DNA of 24,669 nucleotides from Balneolales bacterium (GCA_030830725.1 JAURMN010000044.1:1-24669); one strand, 5' to 3'; positions 14,745 to 22,930 are shown, counted from the stretch's first letter. The notes: generated by a model from the letters alone, not told the origin. Numbers and translations: made by a program.

Positions 14745-16055
14745 TCAGCGTCCCAGATAGAGGTATCGTGTCTCAGGATAGTCGGTATTATAGACCTGAT
14801 AGGTAGCAATTTGAGATCTTATAGATATATCCAATGGCTTTCCAGGAAGTGCATGACGCGCTAAAATCGAATAGGCGTAGTTCGACTTTTCATTCAATCC
14901 CCGTTTTTTTCTGTTAAAAATCAAATCATCTAATACAAATTCGGAATGCAGGGTCCATCCTTTTTTTTGAAACCAGCCACTGAATCCCATCAATAAATTT
15001 TGCTGATCATCATAAGGGGCTGCGGCTTCACTGAAAAAATAGAAGGAAGCCGGCATCATATAACGAAAATCGGGATACGCATTCCGGCCTGAGTGCACAA
15101 TACTTTCACGAAAACTCAATCGAAGGGCATCCGTTACTCTCCAATCAATCCGTTTCATCGCCACAAACCGGTTAAACGAGACATCGTCAAATCGGGTTTC
15201 CCCTGTAAAAGTGGAATCTCCATTCATCCCATCCAACATGCCATAAAGAAGCGTGAACGTTAGCTTAGGATTCCCCACTATAAACTGAATCTGATCAAAG
15301 GATCTTGGATTTGTACTCAACATCCCGGCAGCTTCTTCAAAAAGCCCCCAGTGGGATTCAATTCTGCCCAAATAAAAAGAAAATGTTTGATTTTGGAATC
15401 CGAGATAACTCTCTTCGTTTCGAGAGTAAAGGCGATTAACGGCATCTATCCCATCAGGATCACTATCATAATAATAATCGAATCGAACGCGGGTGTGAAC
15501 AGACCATGGCCCTGAAGAAAACGTACCGGCTGCATGAGCGAAAGGCCAGGCAAACAGTTCATTTTGGAGAGGTCTATAAAGATCGCGCCTGCGGGCGTTG
15601 GTGAACTCAATTCCGGAATCTAATTGCAAGTGAAGGTCATCGATCCTTGAAGTCTTTTCCGAATGGGAAAGTGCCTCTAAATCCGCCTCGAGAAGCTCTA
15701 TCCAATAGCGTATCAAGTCCTGACCAGAAGATGCCATCGGCTTATTTGTCAACTTTTGATCCCCAAATGACACAATCTCGGTTAAACCATTTGCCTCGAG
15801 TTCGGTTATCCCCTCTGAATTCACTTGGCTCTTCGCATTCGAAATAGCGGTTCTGATCTCTCCTACTGAATACGGAAGTTGATCGGGGCTCAGCTTTGTC
15901 AGAACTCCCCTGGATTGAAGTGAGGAGATTGTCACATATATCCTGGGATGAGAAAGAGATACCTTTTCAGAAGATTGTGCTTTACTGATCCCTGCAATCC
16001 CAAAGAGTAGACTAACAAGGAGCAATGTAGTTGTAAAAGTGGAAGCGATTCTCAT
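14745..16055 (-). CDS. Wzi-like capsule-assembly/outer-membrane beta-barrel protein (N-terminal part)
   Basis: 436 residues up to a TGA. A signal peptide (about 1-27, ending SKAQS) is followed by a helical N-terminal region (about 30-140) with SLQSRGVLTKLSPDQLPYS-like text, then aromatic-rich amphipathic strands (WSVHTRVRFDYYYDSD, QTFSFYLGRIESHWG, PKLTFTLLYGMLDG) that suit an outer-membrane barrel. The N-terminal helical domain plus barrel resembles the capsule assembly protein Wzi family of Bacteroidota, in which the barrel anchors or assists surface polysaccharide. The barrel is incomplete here: its last strands are encoded in frame after the TGA. If the protein ends at the TGA it probably cannot fold properly. 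It lies 29 nt downstream of a glycosyltransferase gene, which fits a surface-glycan role. Confidence 0.75.
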   Translation of the reverse strand: MRIASTFTTTLLLVSLLFGIAGISKAQSSEKVSLSHPRIYVTISSLQSRGVLTKLSPDQLPYSVGEIRTAISNAKSQVNSEGITELEANGLTEIVSFGDQKLTNKPMASSGQDLIRYWIELLEADLEALSHSEKTSRIDDLHLQLDSGIEFTNARRRDLYRPLQNELFAWPFAHAAGTFSSGPWSVHTRVRFDYYYDSDPDGIDAVNRLYSRNEESYLGFQNQTFSFYLGRIESHWGLFEEAAGMLSTNPRSFDQIQFIVGNPKLTFTLLYGMLDGMNGDSTFTGETRFDDVSFNRFVAMKRIDWRVTDALRLSFRESIVHSGRNAYPDFRYMMPASFYFFSEAAAPYDDQQNLLMGFSGWFQKKGWTLHSEFVLDDLIFNRKKRGLNEKSNYAYSILARHALPGKPLDISIRSQIATYQVYNTDYPETRYLYLGR

Positions 16056-16084
16056 TCACCAATATGGGGTATAGGAAAAGGAGA

Positions 16085-17110
16085 TTAGGTCGATTTGACC
16101 CGTGCCGACTCTACAAGCAGAAGGTCTTTCTCCGCTGGACTGCTGGTCAAATGAATCCAGGTTCGATCGGCAAATTCAAAAAAGGGCCGTTTTTGATGGT
16201 ACCAACCAAAATGCAATACATACGGGACTGTAACAAGATAGTCTCCTTTTCCAGGTATATGTGACATCATTTTCATAATCACACCTCGTAGTACGGGATA
16301 ATTTAATCCCCTCAAGTTATACATAAAGGCATCGCTGTAGTAGGTAGACTCTACGTGGTTGAAATCGGGATCAAAACGGGTTAAATGAGCAATAAAATCG
16401 AGTTGAGGAGAGCTTTGCCCTTGTAACCAGGGATAAACCGGTAAATTCAATTTTGACATAGCCATCGCCAAACTCCATTCACAAGATTCCTCACTTCGAC
16501 CATGTTCCTGCGTTCGACTTCTGAAGTGCGTTTCACTCTTTCTGGAAAGCATTTCACCCGCTAACTCATTTACTTTCTTCGTGAGTCGATAATCATGCGA
16601 ATAAATCATGCCACTTTGAACCCGACTCAGATAGGTTAGTCCAAAGCGTTTCAGTGTGCGTTGTCTTCTTCTGAAAAGGATATCCCAAATAACTCCCAGA
16701 TTTTTAGAAGCCCCAAAAAAGTTATCGGCTATTTTGGTTCCAGTAATCGTATATCCATATGCAGAAAAAGCACTCCAAAGCGCATTGGGATCTTTACACC
16801 AAAGCATATCACTATCCAGGTAAAGATTGCGCTCAAAAGGCATGTAGTGATGTGTATTGTGCTTAAACCCTACAATGGATGTATGCTGAGCAAAAAGTGG
16901 CTCCACCACATCGAACAATCCTTTTAACCCTTTTTCCTGTAGGATTTCTTCATGCTTGGGATCACAAAAAAGTGCCACCGGGCGCTCTTTATCATATCGT
17001 CGAAGGGTAATAACCGAGGCCACCACATGTCGAAGATACTTTAGATCCCCGTAGGAATTATAGACGTATCCTTCTTCTGCAAGTTTTTTAGTTGTAAATG
17101 AGCGCAGCAT
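16085..17110 (-). CDS. GT-A fold glycosyltransferase (GT8-like)
   Basis: 341 residues, with no signal peptide or membrane helix, so probably cytosolic or peripheral. The metal-binding DxD motif appears as LYLDSDMLW (Asp99 and Asp101), preceded by PFERN in the typical 'P-x-x-(R/K)-x-LYLD-x-D' arrangement of GT8-type nucleotide-sugar transferases. The C-terminal VLHFGWYHQKRPFF (298-311) resembles the HFxGxxKP element that completes the active site of that group. It would transfer a sugar from a nucleotide donor to a glycan or lipid; donor and acceptor are unknown. It starts 11 nt after the MlaC-like gene and is followed by the Wzi-like gene, placing glycan synthesis next to outer-membrane genes. 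Confidence 0.75.
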   Translation of the reverse strand: MLRSFTTKKLAEEGYVYNSYGDLKYLRHVVASVITLRRYDKERPVALFCDPKHEEILQEKGLKGLFDVVEPLFAQHTSIVGFKHNTHHYMPFERNLYLDSDMLWCKDPNALWSAFSAYGYTITGTKIADNFFGASKNLGVIWDILFRRRQRTLKRFGLTYLSRVQSGMIYSHDYRLTKKVNELAGEMLSRKSETHFRSRTQEHGRSEESCEWSLAMAMSKLNLPVYPWLQGQSSPQLDFIAHLTRFDPDFNHVESTYYSDAFMYNLRGLNYPVLRGVIMKMMSHIPGKGDYLVTVPYVLHFGWYHQKRPFFEFADRTWIHLTSSPAEKDLLLVESARVKST

Positions 17111-17121
17111 ACAAAGTTTTT

Positions 17122-17721
17122 TTAGGATCCCGAAATACGTTCTGCTCGCTTACGAAGACTACTCAAAAGCGCCTCGAAGCCACGTTTACGGACGATACTC
17201 TGGAATTGTCTGGTATAGGAATCTACCGTCGATACCTGATCGATACTCATATCGACAATCATCCACCCTTTTTCCTGTTTTTCCATCTCATAGGATACTG
17301 GAGTGCGAACCGCTTTAAAGGAAGCCGTTGTCCAGACCATAGCCTGATTTTGAGTAACTTGTATAGAGTCGTATCTCACTTCGGCTCTGTAAATATCGAG
17401 TTTTGACAAGGATTGGTCACGAATGATATCCCCGAACAAACTGACGAATTCAGTGCGATCACTTGTTGAAATCGTATCATACGTGACCTCTAATGCAGTT
17501 TTGGCCATTGCATGAAAATCGATAATTCCATTAATAATTTCTTTCAACTCTTCGCGCTGACGATCTGTGTAATCCGAGCCTTCAGGACCAAGAAGATTCT
17601 TAATTTGAACGTCTCTTGCGGTTAATAATACTTGAATCTCCTCCAAAGCCCTATTTTGGGCCAAACTAGTCGAGCCCAACAGACCTGTCAAAAAAACGAT
17701 AAACAAGTATATTCTGACCAT
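17122..17721 (-). CDS. MlaC/Ttg2 (HpnM)-family periplasmic phospholipid-binding protein
   Basis: 199 residues from the ATG at 17719-17721, which begins a clean signal peptide (MVRIYLFIVFLTGLLGSTSLAQ). An upstream ATG at 17784 would add 21 residues before it and is less likely. The body follows the MlaC/Tgt2 pattern: an early helical region, then IDFHAMAKTAL, RTEFVSLFGDII, YRAEVRYDSIQV, MVWTTASFKA, VSYEMEKQEKGWMIVDMSIDQVSTVDSYTRQFQSIVRKRGFEALLSSLRKR, where 'GW-x-(I/V)-x-D-x-x-(I/V)-x-x-V-S' and the terminal helix are characteristic. MlaC ferries phospholipids across the periplasm; the relative HpnM is linked to hopanoids. No MlaD/E/F permease genes are nearby; the MMPL protein and TolC-like protein are the likely partners (inference). 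Confidence 0.85.
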   Translation of the reverse strand: MVRIYLFIVFLTGLLGSTSLAQNRALEEIQVLLTARDVQIKNLLGPEGSDYTDRQREELKEIINGIIDFHAMAKTALEVTYDTISTSDRTEFVSLFGDIIRDQSLSKLDIYRAEVRYDSIQVTQNQAMVWTTASFKAVRTPVSYEMEKQEKGWMIVDMSIDQVSTVDSYTRQFQSIVRKRGFEALLSSLRKRAERISGS

Positions 17722-17793
17722 TTGAGTAGGTATTATCCGCAGGTGTGGAAATATTCGGAAGAGAAATGGAAGACGAACAGTCATACTTAAAAG

Positions 17794-19233
17794 TTACGGA
17801 ATTCCGCTTAATTGTGAGAGAGGTATACCCGAGGCCTTATAGAGTTCCGCAAGGCGTGTATTCCAGTCAAATCGGCTCTGGCTTAGTTCGGCTTCCAGTT
17901 CAAATTGTTTCTGCAGTGAATTAATCAATTCCTTGACGTCTCCAAAGCCATAGTCATAGTTTAATTGCTCATGGCGAACCCAATTCTTGGTGGCCACTAG
18001 GGCTCTCTCTGTCTGTTCGAGTCGAGTTTGTTCTACCTCAGCATTCTTGTAGGCCTCAGAGAGCTCAATCATTACAGCATCTTCGAGCGCACTACGTAAA
18101 TCCTGAACTCTTCGGTATTCGATCCGACTTTTCTCCACTCTAGACTCCGTTGCTAGAAAATTGAGGTTTTGTCGTATTCCGACACCAAAACGAGCTGTCG
18201 CATAATTCGTGCTGTTGATAATGAATGGATTATCCTGTTTTGGTCGATTGGGTGTGACGGCATAGCTGGCGGACAGGCCCAGGAAAAACATAGGATAGGA
18301 TTCTGTTTTTGCGACATCCATCACTTGCCTCAAAGCCTCTGCTCCCGCTTCAACTCCTTTGATCTCTGGACGCAATTCCAAAGCCCGTCTATGATAAAAA
18401 GTAAAGGACTCCAGTCGAGTCGGAACCGGATCCAAAAACAAAGAGACAGGTCTAACCGGTTGCGGTGACCGACGGGTAATATACTCCCATAAACGATTCA
18501 TTTGACCCCGAGCCGACGTCACTTCAACCCGTTGAATCTGAAATTCTTCCTTAAATATTTCAAATTTAAAGAGGTCAGCCTCGGTCAACTCTTCGCTCCC
18601 CTCCTCCTGTAGTTTACGAAGCTGCTCTTCCACCTGGCGAATGCTCGACTCTGCATCCTCTACAATTCTCTCCAGTTCACCAGTAAGCAGATAGCTGTAA
18701 TAAATCCGGGTGAGCGCAAGTTCAGTGCCCGTTTTTTTGGATTCAAATTCAAATAGCGAGGCCTCCGCAGCAGATTCAGCAGCCTGAATCGCTTTTTTTG
18801 TTGCCCCCCATGTAAACAGCGGCTGAATGGCATCGATCTGCGCACGGGTAAATAAAGCCCAGTCCGTCCAGTCATTCTTTAAATATGGATCCAGATAAAG
18901 CTGCCCTTCCGGAAGATAGGTTCCATCAAGACGAACACTATCGCTGTTTACTCCAGGCACCAGACCATGTTGAGTTTGTAGTGAAAAGTTTGGGAGAATC
19001 CGATTTGCTCGCATTTGTTGAACCCGATTCTCTGCCAAATCAATCATTCGTCTCTCATATTCTATTTGACCAGAAGCTTCCAATCCAATTGCGATAAATT
19101 GCTCTAGGGTGATACCCAGCGTATCTACCCGGTTTATTTCCTGGGTATACACCTGATTCGGATTGGCATTCACCACCGAAACAGATAACAGCAACGAAAG
19201 CAAAGTCAAAGTTACGCGTCGAGGACGGTTCAT
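17794..19233 (-). CDS. TolC-family outer-membrane efflux protein
   Basis: 479 residues from the ATG at 19231-19233, where a signal peptide begins (MNRPRRVTLTLLSLLLSVSVVNANP); an upstream in-frame ATG at 19263 is less likely. Two outer membrane efflux protein repeats are visible, each with long coiled-coil helices: about 45-245 (LEQFIAIGLEASGQIEYERRM..., ILPNFSLQTQHG, QIDAIQPLFTWGATKKAIQ, ESSIRQVEEQLRKLQEEGS) and about 275-465 (HRRALELRPEIKGVEAGAEALRQVMDVAK..., FFLGLSASYAV, RFGVGIRQNLNFLATESRVEK). This is the outer-membrane trimeric channel of type I secretion or efflux systems. It would be the first gene of the envelope cluster, and the MlaC-like start lies about 70 nt after its stop. No promoter could be recognised upstream. 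Confidence 0.9.
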   Translation of the reverse strand: MNRPRRVTLTLLSLLLSVSVVNANPNQVYTQEINRVDTLGITLEQFIAIGLEASGQIEYERRMIDLAENRVQQMRANRILPNFSLQTQHGLVPGVNSDSVRLDGTYLPEGQLYLDPYLKNDWTDWALFTRAQIDAIQPLFTWGATKKAIQAAESAAEASLFEFESKKTGTELALTRIYYSYLLTGELERIVEDAESSIRQVEEQLRKLQEEGSEELTEADLFKFEIFKEEFQIQRVEVTSARGQMNRLWEYITRRSPQPVRPVSLFLDPVPTRLESFTFYHRRALELRPEIKGVEAGAEALRQVMDVAKTESYPMFFLGLSASYAVTPNRPKQDNPFIINSTNYATARFGVGIRQNLNFLATESRVEKSRIEYRRVQDLRSALEDAVMIELSEAYKNAEVEQTRLEQTERALVATKNWVRHEQLNYDYGFGDVKELINSLQKQFELEAELSQSRFDWNTRLAELYKASGIPLSQLSGIP

Positions 19234-19315
19234 GGAGTGAAATGGGTTATGGTAAAAGATCAAAATCGAAGGCAGGAATTTGCTAAAAAAACGATCTAAT
19301 TAGAATGACTCCTGA

Positions 19316-19344
19316 TTGCTTACATTATTCAAAGACTTTAAAAT
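19316..19344 (+). promoter_or_regulatory. Candidate promoter of the his leader
   Basis: TTGCTT (19316-19321) and TAAAAT (19339-19344) are spaced by 17 nt, like a vegetative sigma-70-type promoter. Transcription would start around 19351, about 33 nt before the leader ATG at 19384. A -7 variant at 19352-19359 (AATCTTTG) is a weaker alternative. No experimental support is available. Confidence 0.4.
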
Positions 19345-19373
19345 AGGAATAAATCTTTGTATTCGCCCCGCTC

Positions 19374-19473
19374 AGGTGGATTAATGCGTGAATCTCATTA
19401 TATTCAATCTATGATCATTCCAGTGAACCACCGTCATCATCATCTTTATTTCCTGTATCAGGCGGGGATCTGA
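19374..19473 (+). CDS. hisL: His-rich leader peptide of the histidine operon
   Basis: The reading frame begins at ATG 19384-19386, preceded by AGGTGG (19374-19379), a good Shine-Dalgarno match in a genome where such sites are rare. It encodes 29 residues, ending at TGA 19471-19473. A second in-frame ATG at 19411 would give 20 residues. Histidine codons occur at residue 5 and, clustered, at 16 and 18-20 (N-H-R-H-H-H-L). This is the classical form of a his operon leader peptide: ribosome stalling at the His codons when charged tRNA-His is scarce would alter RNA folding downstream. The leader ends 35 nt before the terminator stem, and hisG begins 94 nt after it. The feature spans the Shine-Dalgarno site to the stop. 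Confidence 0.85.
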
Positions 19474-19518
19474 CTGTCTTTTGGCTCACAAGAATGAAAG
19501 ATTTTTAAACCCGTCTGA
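19458..19518 (+). promoter_or_regulatory. Predicted antiterminator of the his attenuator
   Basis: TCAGGCGGG (19458-19466), inside the last codons of the leader peptide, can pair with CCCGTCTGA (19510-19518), the 5' arm of the terminator. Nine base pairs form, one of them G-U. A ribosome stalled at the His codons (through 19443) leaves this segment free; a ribosome at the TGA covers it. A further pairing, CCCCGC (19366-19371) with GCGGGG (19462-19467), may sequester the segment when the leader is not translated. Confidence 0.6.
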
Positions 19519-19540
19519 TTGCTCAGATGGGTTTTTTTTT
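19507..19540 (+). terminator. Intrinsic terminator/attenuator upstream of hisG
   Basis: AAACCCGTCTGA (19507-19518) pairs with TCAGATGGGTTT (19523-19534) over 12 positions, with one G-T wobble, across a TTGC loop. The stem is followed by a run that brings nine consecutive T (19532-19540). This is a strong intrinsic terminator located between the leader peptide and hisG, as expected for attenuation. Confidence 0.88.
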
Positions 19541-19634
19541 GCCCCGGCGCCAGATGCACGCAAAATCTTTTCAGAAATGAACAAATCTCAAGAAACTATT
19601 GTTTAACTGCCTTAGCTCACAAGTATTCTGACTC

Positions 19635-20495
19635 ATGACGACCCAACGACTTCGAATTGCCATTCAAAAAAACGGACGATTAAGCGAGACCTCTCAGGAT
19701 CTATTCAGACAGTGTGGAATCCGTATTCCACATGGAGGTTCATTGCGAAGCGAAGCCCAAAATTTTCCGATTGATCTCCTATTTCTGCGAGATGATGATA
19801 TTCCTCAATATATCGCTGATGGAGTGATTGACGCCGGAATTGTAGGGGAAAATATCGTAACAGAAAAACGACCCGAATTACGAATTGTTTACAGACTTGG
19901 ATTTGGAAAGTGTCGATTATCTTTAGCCATTCCCAAAGGAGAAACGTACTCTGGGCCTGACTGGTTTAACGGAAAAAAAATTGCCACAAGTTATCCAAAC
20001 GTTTTGGGAAGATTTCTGACTCAGAACGGCATTGAAGCGGATATAGAGGAGATTAGCGGGAGTGTTGAAATCGCTCCTGGAATTGGGCTGGCAGATGCCA
20101 TTTGCGATATCGTAAGCACTGGAAGTACACTTCTCAGCAACGGCCTGAAAGAGGTTGAGTCCGTGATGAAAAGTGAGGCGGTTTTGGTTACATCACAGGA
20201 ATTGAGCTCGAATCTTTCAGTGATTTTAGAACAGTTGGTATTTCGCCTTTCTTCACTAAGACATGCCCAAGAAAATAAATATATCCTCTTGAATGCTCCT
20301 AATGATGCGGTAAAAGACATCTGTTCAATCTTGCCGGGAATGAAAAGTCCTACGATTTTACCCCTTGCGGATTCTGGCTGGAGCAGCGTTCACAGTGTAA
20401 TCGCAGAGGACGAGTTTTGGGAAAATATCGACAAACTCAAGGCCTTGGGAGCACAGGGGATTTTAGTCTGTCCGATCGAAAAGATGATTTTATGA
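19635..20495 (+). CDS. hisG: ATP phosphoribosyltransferase (long form)
   Basis: 286 residues, the long HisG form with its own regulatory domain, so no HisZ is needed. It catalyses the first step of histidine synthesis, ATP plus PRPP to phosphoribosyl-ATP, and is feedback-inhibited by histidine (family knowledge). Seen here: RLRIAIQKNGRLSETSQDLF (5-24), GVIDAGIVGENIVTE in the N-terminal half, the PRPP loop region EIAPGIGLADAICDIVSTGSTLLSNGL (about 145-171), and a C-terminal ACT-like regulatory domain (about 211-286, closing EDEFWENIDKLKALGAQGILVCPIEKMIL). It is the first structural gene after the attenuator, and its TGA overlaps the hisD ATG. Confidence 0.97.
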   Translation: MTTQRLRIAIQKNGRLSETSQDLFRQCGIRIPHGGSLRSEAQNFPIDLLFLRDDDIPQYIADGVIDAGIVGENIVTEKRPELRIVYRLGFGKCRLSLAIPKGETYSGPDWFNGKKIATSYPNVLGRFLTQNGIEADIEEISGSVEIAPGIGLADAICDIVSTGSTLLSNGLKEVESVMKSEAVLVTSQELSSNLSVILEQLVFRLSSLRHAQENKYILLNAPNDAVKDICSILPGMKSPTILPLADSGWSSVHSVIAEDEFWENIDKLKALGAQGILVCPIEKMIL

Positions 20496-21781
20496 TGCAA
20501 CGGTTTTACTATCCGGATTCTTCTGCCTGGTTTGAATTGTGCATACGGAACGGCGTTCTTGTATCTGAATCTATGGAAACGGTAAGGACGATCATGCATC
20601 GGGTTCGAGATGAGGGTGACCCTGCCGTTCTGGAGTTGACACAGCGATATGATCAATGCTCATTGACAGAAATCCAATTGCGAGTAAAGGATCAAGCCTT
20701 CTCAGTCACACCTGAACTGGAACAGGCGATTGAGACGGCAATTCAAAATATTCGGCTTTTCCATCGTGCGCAACGACCGGTTGAACCACTTATGGAAACC
20801 ACAAAAGGGATCGAATGCCGGCAACTTTGGAGGCCTCTTGAGAGAGTAGGACTTTACATTCCAGGGGGTACGGCTCCCTTATTTTCTTCTTTGATGATGC
20901 TGGCTATTCCTGCGATGGTGGCCGGTTGTAGTGAATTGATTGTGGCTACCCCGCCGAAAAAAGACGGCTCGATTGACCCTGTGATTCTGCATGTGGCCAA
21001 GCGGCTCGGAATCCCCGTTTTATATCGTATGGGAGGCGCTCAGGCCATTGCTGCGATGACGTATGGAACGGAAAACGTTCCAAAAGTGGACAAGATCTTT
21101 GGTCCCGGAAATCCCTATGTGACACTGGCTAAACAATTGGCACAACTCGAAGGTGTACCGATCGATATGCCCGCAGGACCAAGTGAGGTCCTTATTTTGG
21201 CAGATTCTACTGCAAATCCAGCCTTCATCGCCGCCGATTTACTCAGTCAGGCTGAACATGGAGTAGATTCACAAAGCATGCTCATAACTGTTGATTCCGA
21301 ATTGGCTGATGCCGTGGAGAAAGAGTTAGACCGTCAATTGACTTCTCTTTCTCGAAAAGAGATCGCAAAAACCGCTCTTGAAAGAAGCCGAATTGTCCTT
21401 TTTTCCAACATGGATGAGGCGATTTTATTCAGTAATGCCTACGCACCGGAACATTTGATTCTTGCGGTTGCCGATCCTGAGGCCTGCTTGGAAAAAATTA
21501 CGCACGCAGGGAGTATTTTTCTGGGGCATCTCACGCCGGAAAGCATGGGAGATTATGCCAGCGGTACCAACCACACCTTGCCCACCAACGGATATGCACG
21601 CAACTATAGCGGTGTGTCGCTGACGAGTTTTATGAAGAGTATCACAGTGCAAAAAGCTTCCGAAGAGGGTTTGAGAAAGTTGGGTCCGACAGTTGAACTA
21701 CTCGCTGAAGCGGAAGGACTAAGTGCCCATAAACAGGCGGTGAGCATCCGACTGAATACATTAAAGGAACAATCCTTATGA
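20492..21781 (+). CDS. hisD: Histidinol dehydrogenase
   Basis: 429 residues starting at ATG 20492, overlapping the hisG stop as ATGA; a second ATG directly follows and could also serve. An upstream in-frame ATG at 20417 lies inside hisG and would give a non-family N-terminus. It performs the last two steps of histidine synthesis, histidinol to histidine with two NAD and zinc. Catalytic Glu320 and His321 appear in YAPEHLIL, and zinc ligands at Gln253 and His256 (SQAEHG), Asp354 (ESMGDYASGTNHTLPT) and His413 (LSAHKQAV), all shifted by a constant six from E. coli numbering. RVGLYIPGGTAPLFSSLMM and PIDMPAGPSEVLILAD are further family motifs. Its stop overlaps hisC. Confidence 0.96.
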   Translation: MMQRFYYPDSSAWFELCIRNGVLVSESMETVRTIMHRVRDEGDPAVLELTQRYDQCSLTEIQLRVKDQAFSVTPELEQAIETAIQNIRLFHRAQRPVEPLMETTKGIECRQLWRPLERVGLYIPGGTAPLFSSLMMLAIPAMVAGCSELIVATPPKKDGSIDPVILHVAKRLGIPVLYRMGGAQAIAAMTYGTENVPKVDKIFGPGNPYVTLAKQLAQLEGVPIDMPAGPSEVLILADSTANPAFIAADLLSQAEHGVDSQSMLITVDSELADAVEKELDRQLTSLSRKEIAKTALERSRIVLFSNMDEAILFSNAYAPEHLILAVADPEACLEKITHAGSIFLGHLTPESMGDYASGTNHTLPTNGYARNYSGVSLTSFMKSITVQKASEEGLRKLGPTVELLAEAEGLSAHKQAVSIRLNTLKEQSL

Positions 21782-22887
21782 GTCTCTCGCAAGCCCCCGA
21801 CTGGCTAAAGCCACTGATCCGCCCCCATCTCTGGTCTCTAACTCCTTACAGCAGTGCCAGGCATGAATTTAACGCGGATGCAGAGATTTGGCTCGATGCC
21901 AATGAGAATCCCTATGATGAACCCCATCGATTGAGAAACCGATATCCTGAACCTCTTCAGCCCGAAGTCCGATCCCTTGCCTGCCACTATTTTAAATGTG
22001 ATCCGGATGAATTGTTCATTGGAAATGGCAGTGATGAAGCCATTGATTTAATCATTCGGGCTTGCTGTGAACCCGGGAAAGATCAGATTGTCATCTGCCC
22101 GCCAACATATGGCATGTACGAAGTATCGGCAGGTATTCATAATATTCAGGTCTGTCGCATTCCCCTCGTCGGAGACGATTTTGGACTCGACACAGAGGCA
22201 TTATCCGTAGAACTTGCTAAAGCCGAATCGAAAATTGTGTTTTTGTGCAGTCCAAATAACCCGACTGGCACCGTTGTGACTCGAAACGATATCGAATTCA
22301 TTTTACGGGATACCCGTGGACTAGTTGTCGTGGATCAAGCCTACCTGGAGTTTTCAACCTCTGAGCTGGAACAGGAAAAAGCCTATTGGGCTACTCTGCA
22401 AAACCAGTACCCTCACCTGATTTTACTTCGAACACTGAGTAAGGCATGGGGAGCCGCTGCACTTCGAGTTGGATTTGCAATCGGAAATGCGGCGTTTATT
22501 TCTATGTTAAATCGAATTAAACCACCCTACAACATCAGTGAACCGGTTCAGGAAGAAGCCGTAAATCGTCTGAATAAAGTGGATCAGATTATGACGGAAA
22601 CGGCGGAAGTGATCTCGGAAAGAGATCGATTATCCCGACGTTTGGATCAACTACCCATTGTCCGAAAGGTTATCCCCTCTTTGGGTAATTTTATCCTCGT
22701 GGAATTCGAACAGACAGATGCGGTCTTTCACCACTTGATCAACGCTGGTATCGTGGTTCGAAATCGCTCCAGACAGGTTTCAAATACACTCCGGATCACA
22801 GTGGGCAGGCCCTCAGAGAACAACAAGGTCCTAGAAGTATTATCCCGACTTCCTTTAGATATTGGGGATACTGCCATGACTGAATAA
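21778..22887 (+). CDS. hisC: Histidinol-phosphate aminotransferase
   Basis: 369 residues, starting at an ATG that overlaps the hisD stop (ATGA). It is a fold-type I PLP enzyme that transaminates imidazole acetol phosphate with glutamate to histidinol phosphate. Visible motifs: LDANENPYDEP (39-49), FIGNGSDEAIDLI (80-92), CSPNNPTGTVV (157-167), VVVDQAYLEF (183-192) with Asp186 contacting the PLP ring nitrogen, and RTLSKAWGAAALRVGFAIG with Lys222 as the Schiff-base lysine. The usual Glu after the VVD is Gln here (VVDQAY), a minor change. A 43-nt gap separates it from hisB. Confidence 0.96.
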   Translation: MSLSQAPDWLKPLIRPHLWSLTPYSSARHEFNADAEIWLDANENPYDEPHRLRNRYPEPLQPEVRSLACHYFKCDPDELFIGNGSDEAIDLIIRACCEPGKDQIVICPPTYGMYEVSAGIHNIQVCRIPLVGDDFGLDTEALSVELAKAESKIVFLCSPNNPTGTVVTRNDIEFILRDTRGLVVVDQAYLEFSTSELEQEKAYWATLQNQYPHLILLRTLSKAWGAAALRVGFAIGNAAFISMLNRIKPPYNISEPVQEEAVNRLNKVDQIMTETAEVISERDRLSRRLDQLPIVRKVIPSLGNFILVEFEQTDAVFHHLINAGIVVRNRSRQVSNTLRITVGRPSENNKVLEVLSRLPLDIGDTAMTE

Positions 22888-22930
22888 CCGTGATGAGATT
22901 ACCTACGATAAAAACCAAGTTGCCACACTC

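Noticed and set aside
14361..16055. A frameshift as the cause of the split Wzi-like gene
   Set aside because: The two parts are in the same frame (start positions 16055 and 14738 differ by 1317, a multiple of 3); only a TGA separates them.
9789..19233. A hopanoid transport locus (HpnM/HpnN)
   Set aside because: MlaC-like and MMPL proteins are suggestive, but no squalene-hopene cyclase or other hpn gene is in the window, and MMPL substrates are diverse.
20417..20491. HisD start at the upstream ATG
   Set aside because: This start lies inside hisG in another frame and gives 25 residues unlike the HisD family; the ATGA overlap start at 20492 fits.
22888..22930. A promoter or small gene between hisC and hisB
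   Set aside because: The 43-nt gap shows no convincing promoter, hairpin or ORF; the his genes appear to be one unit.
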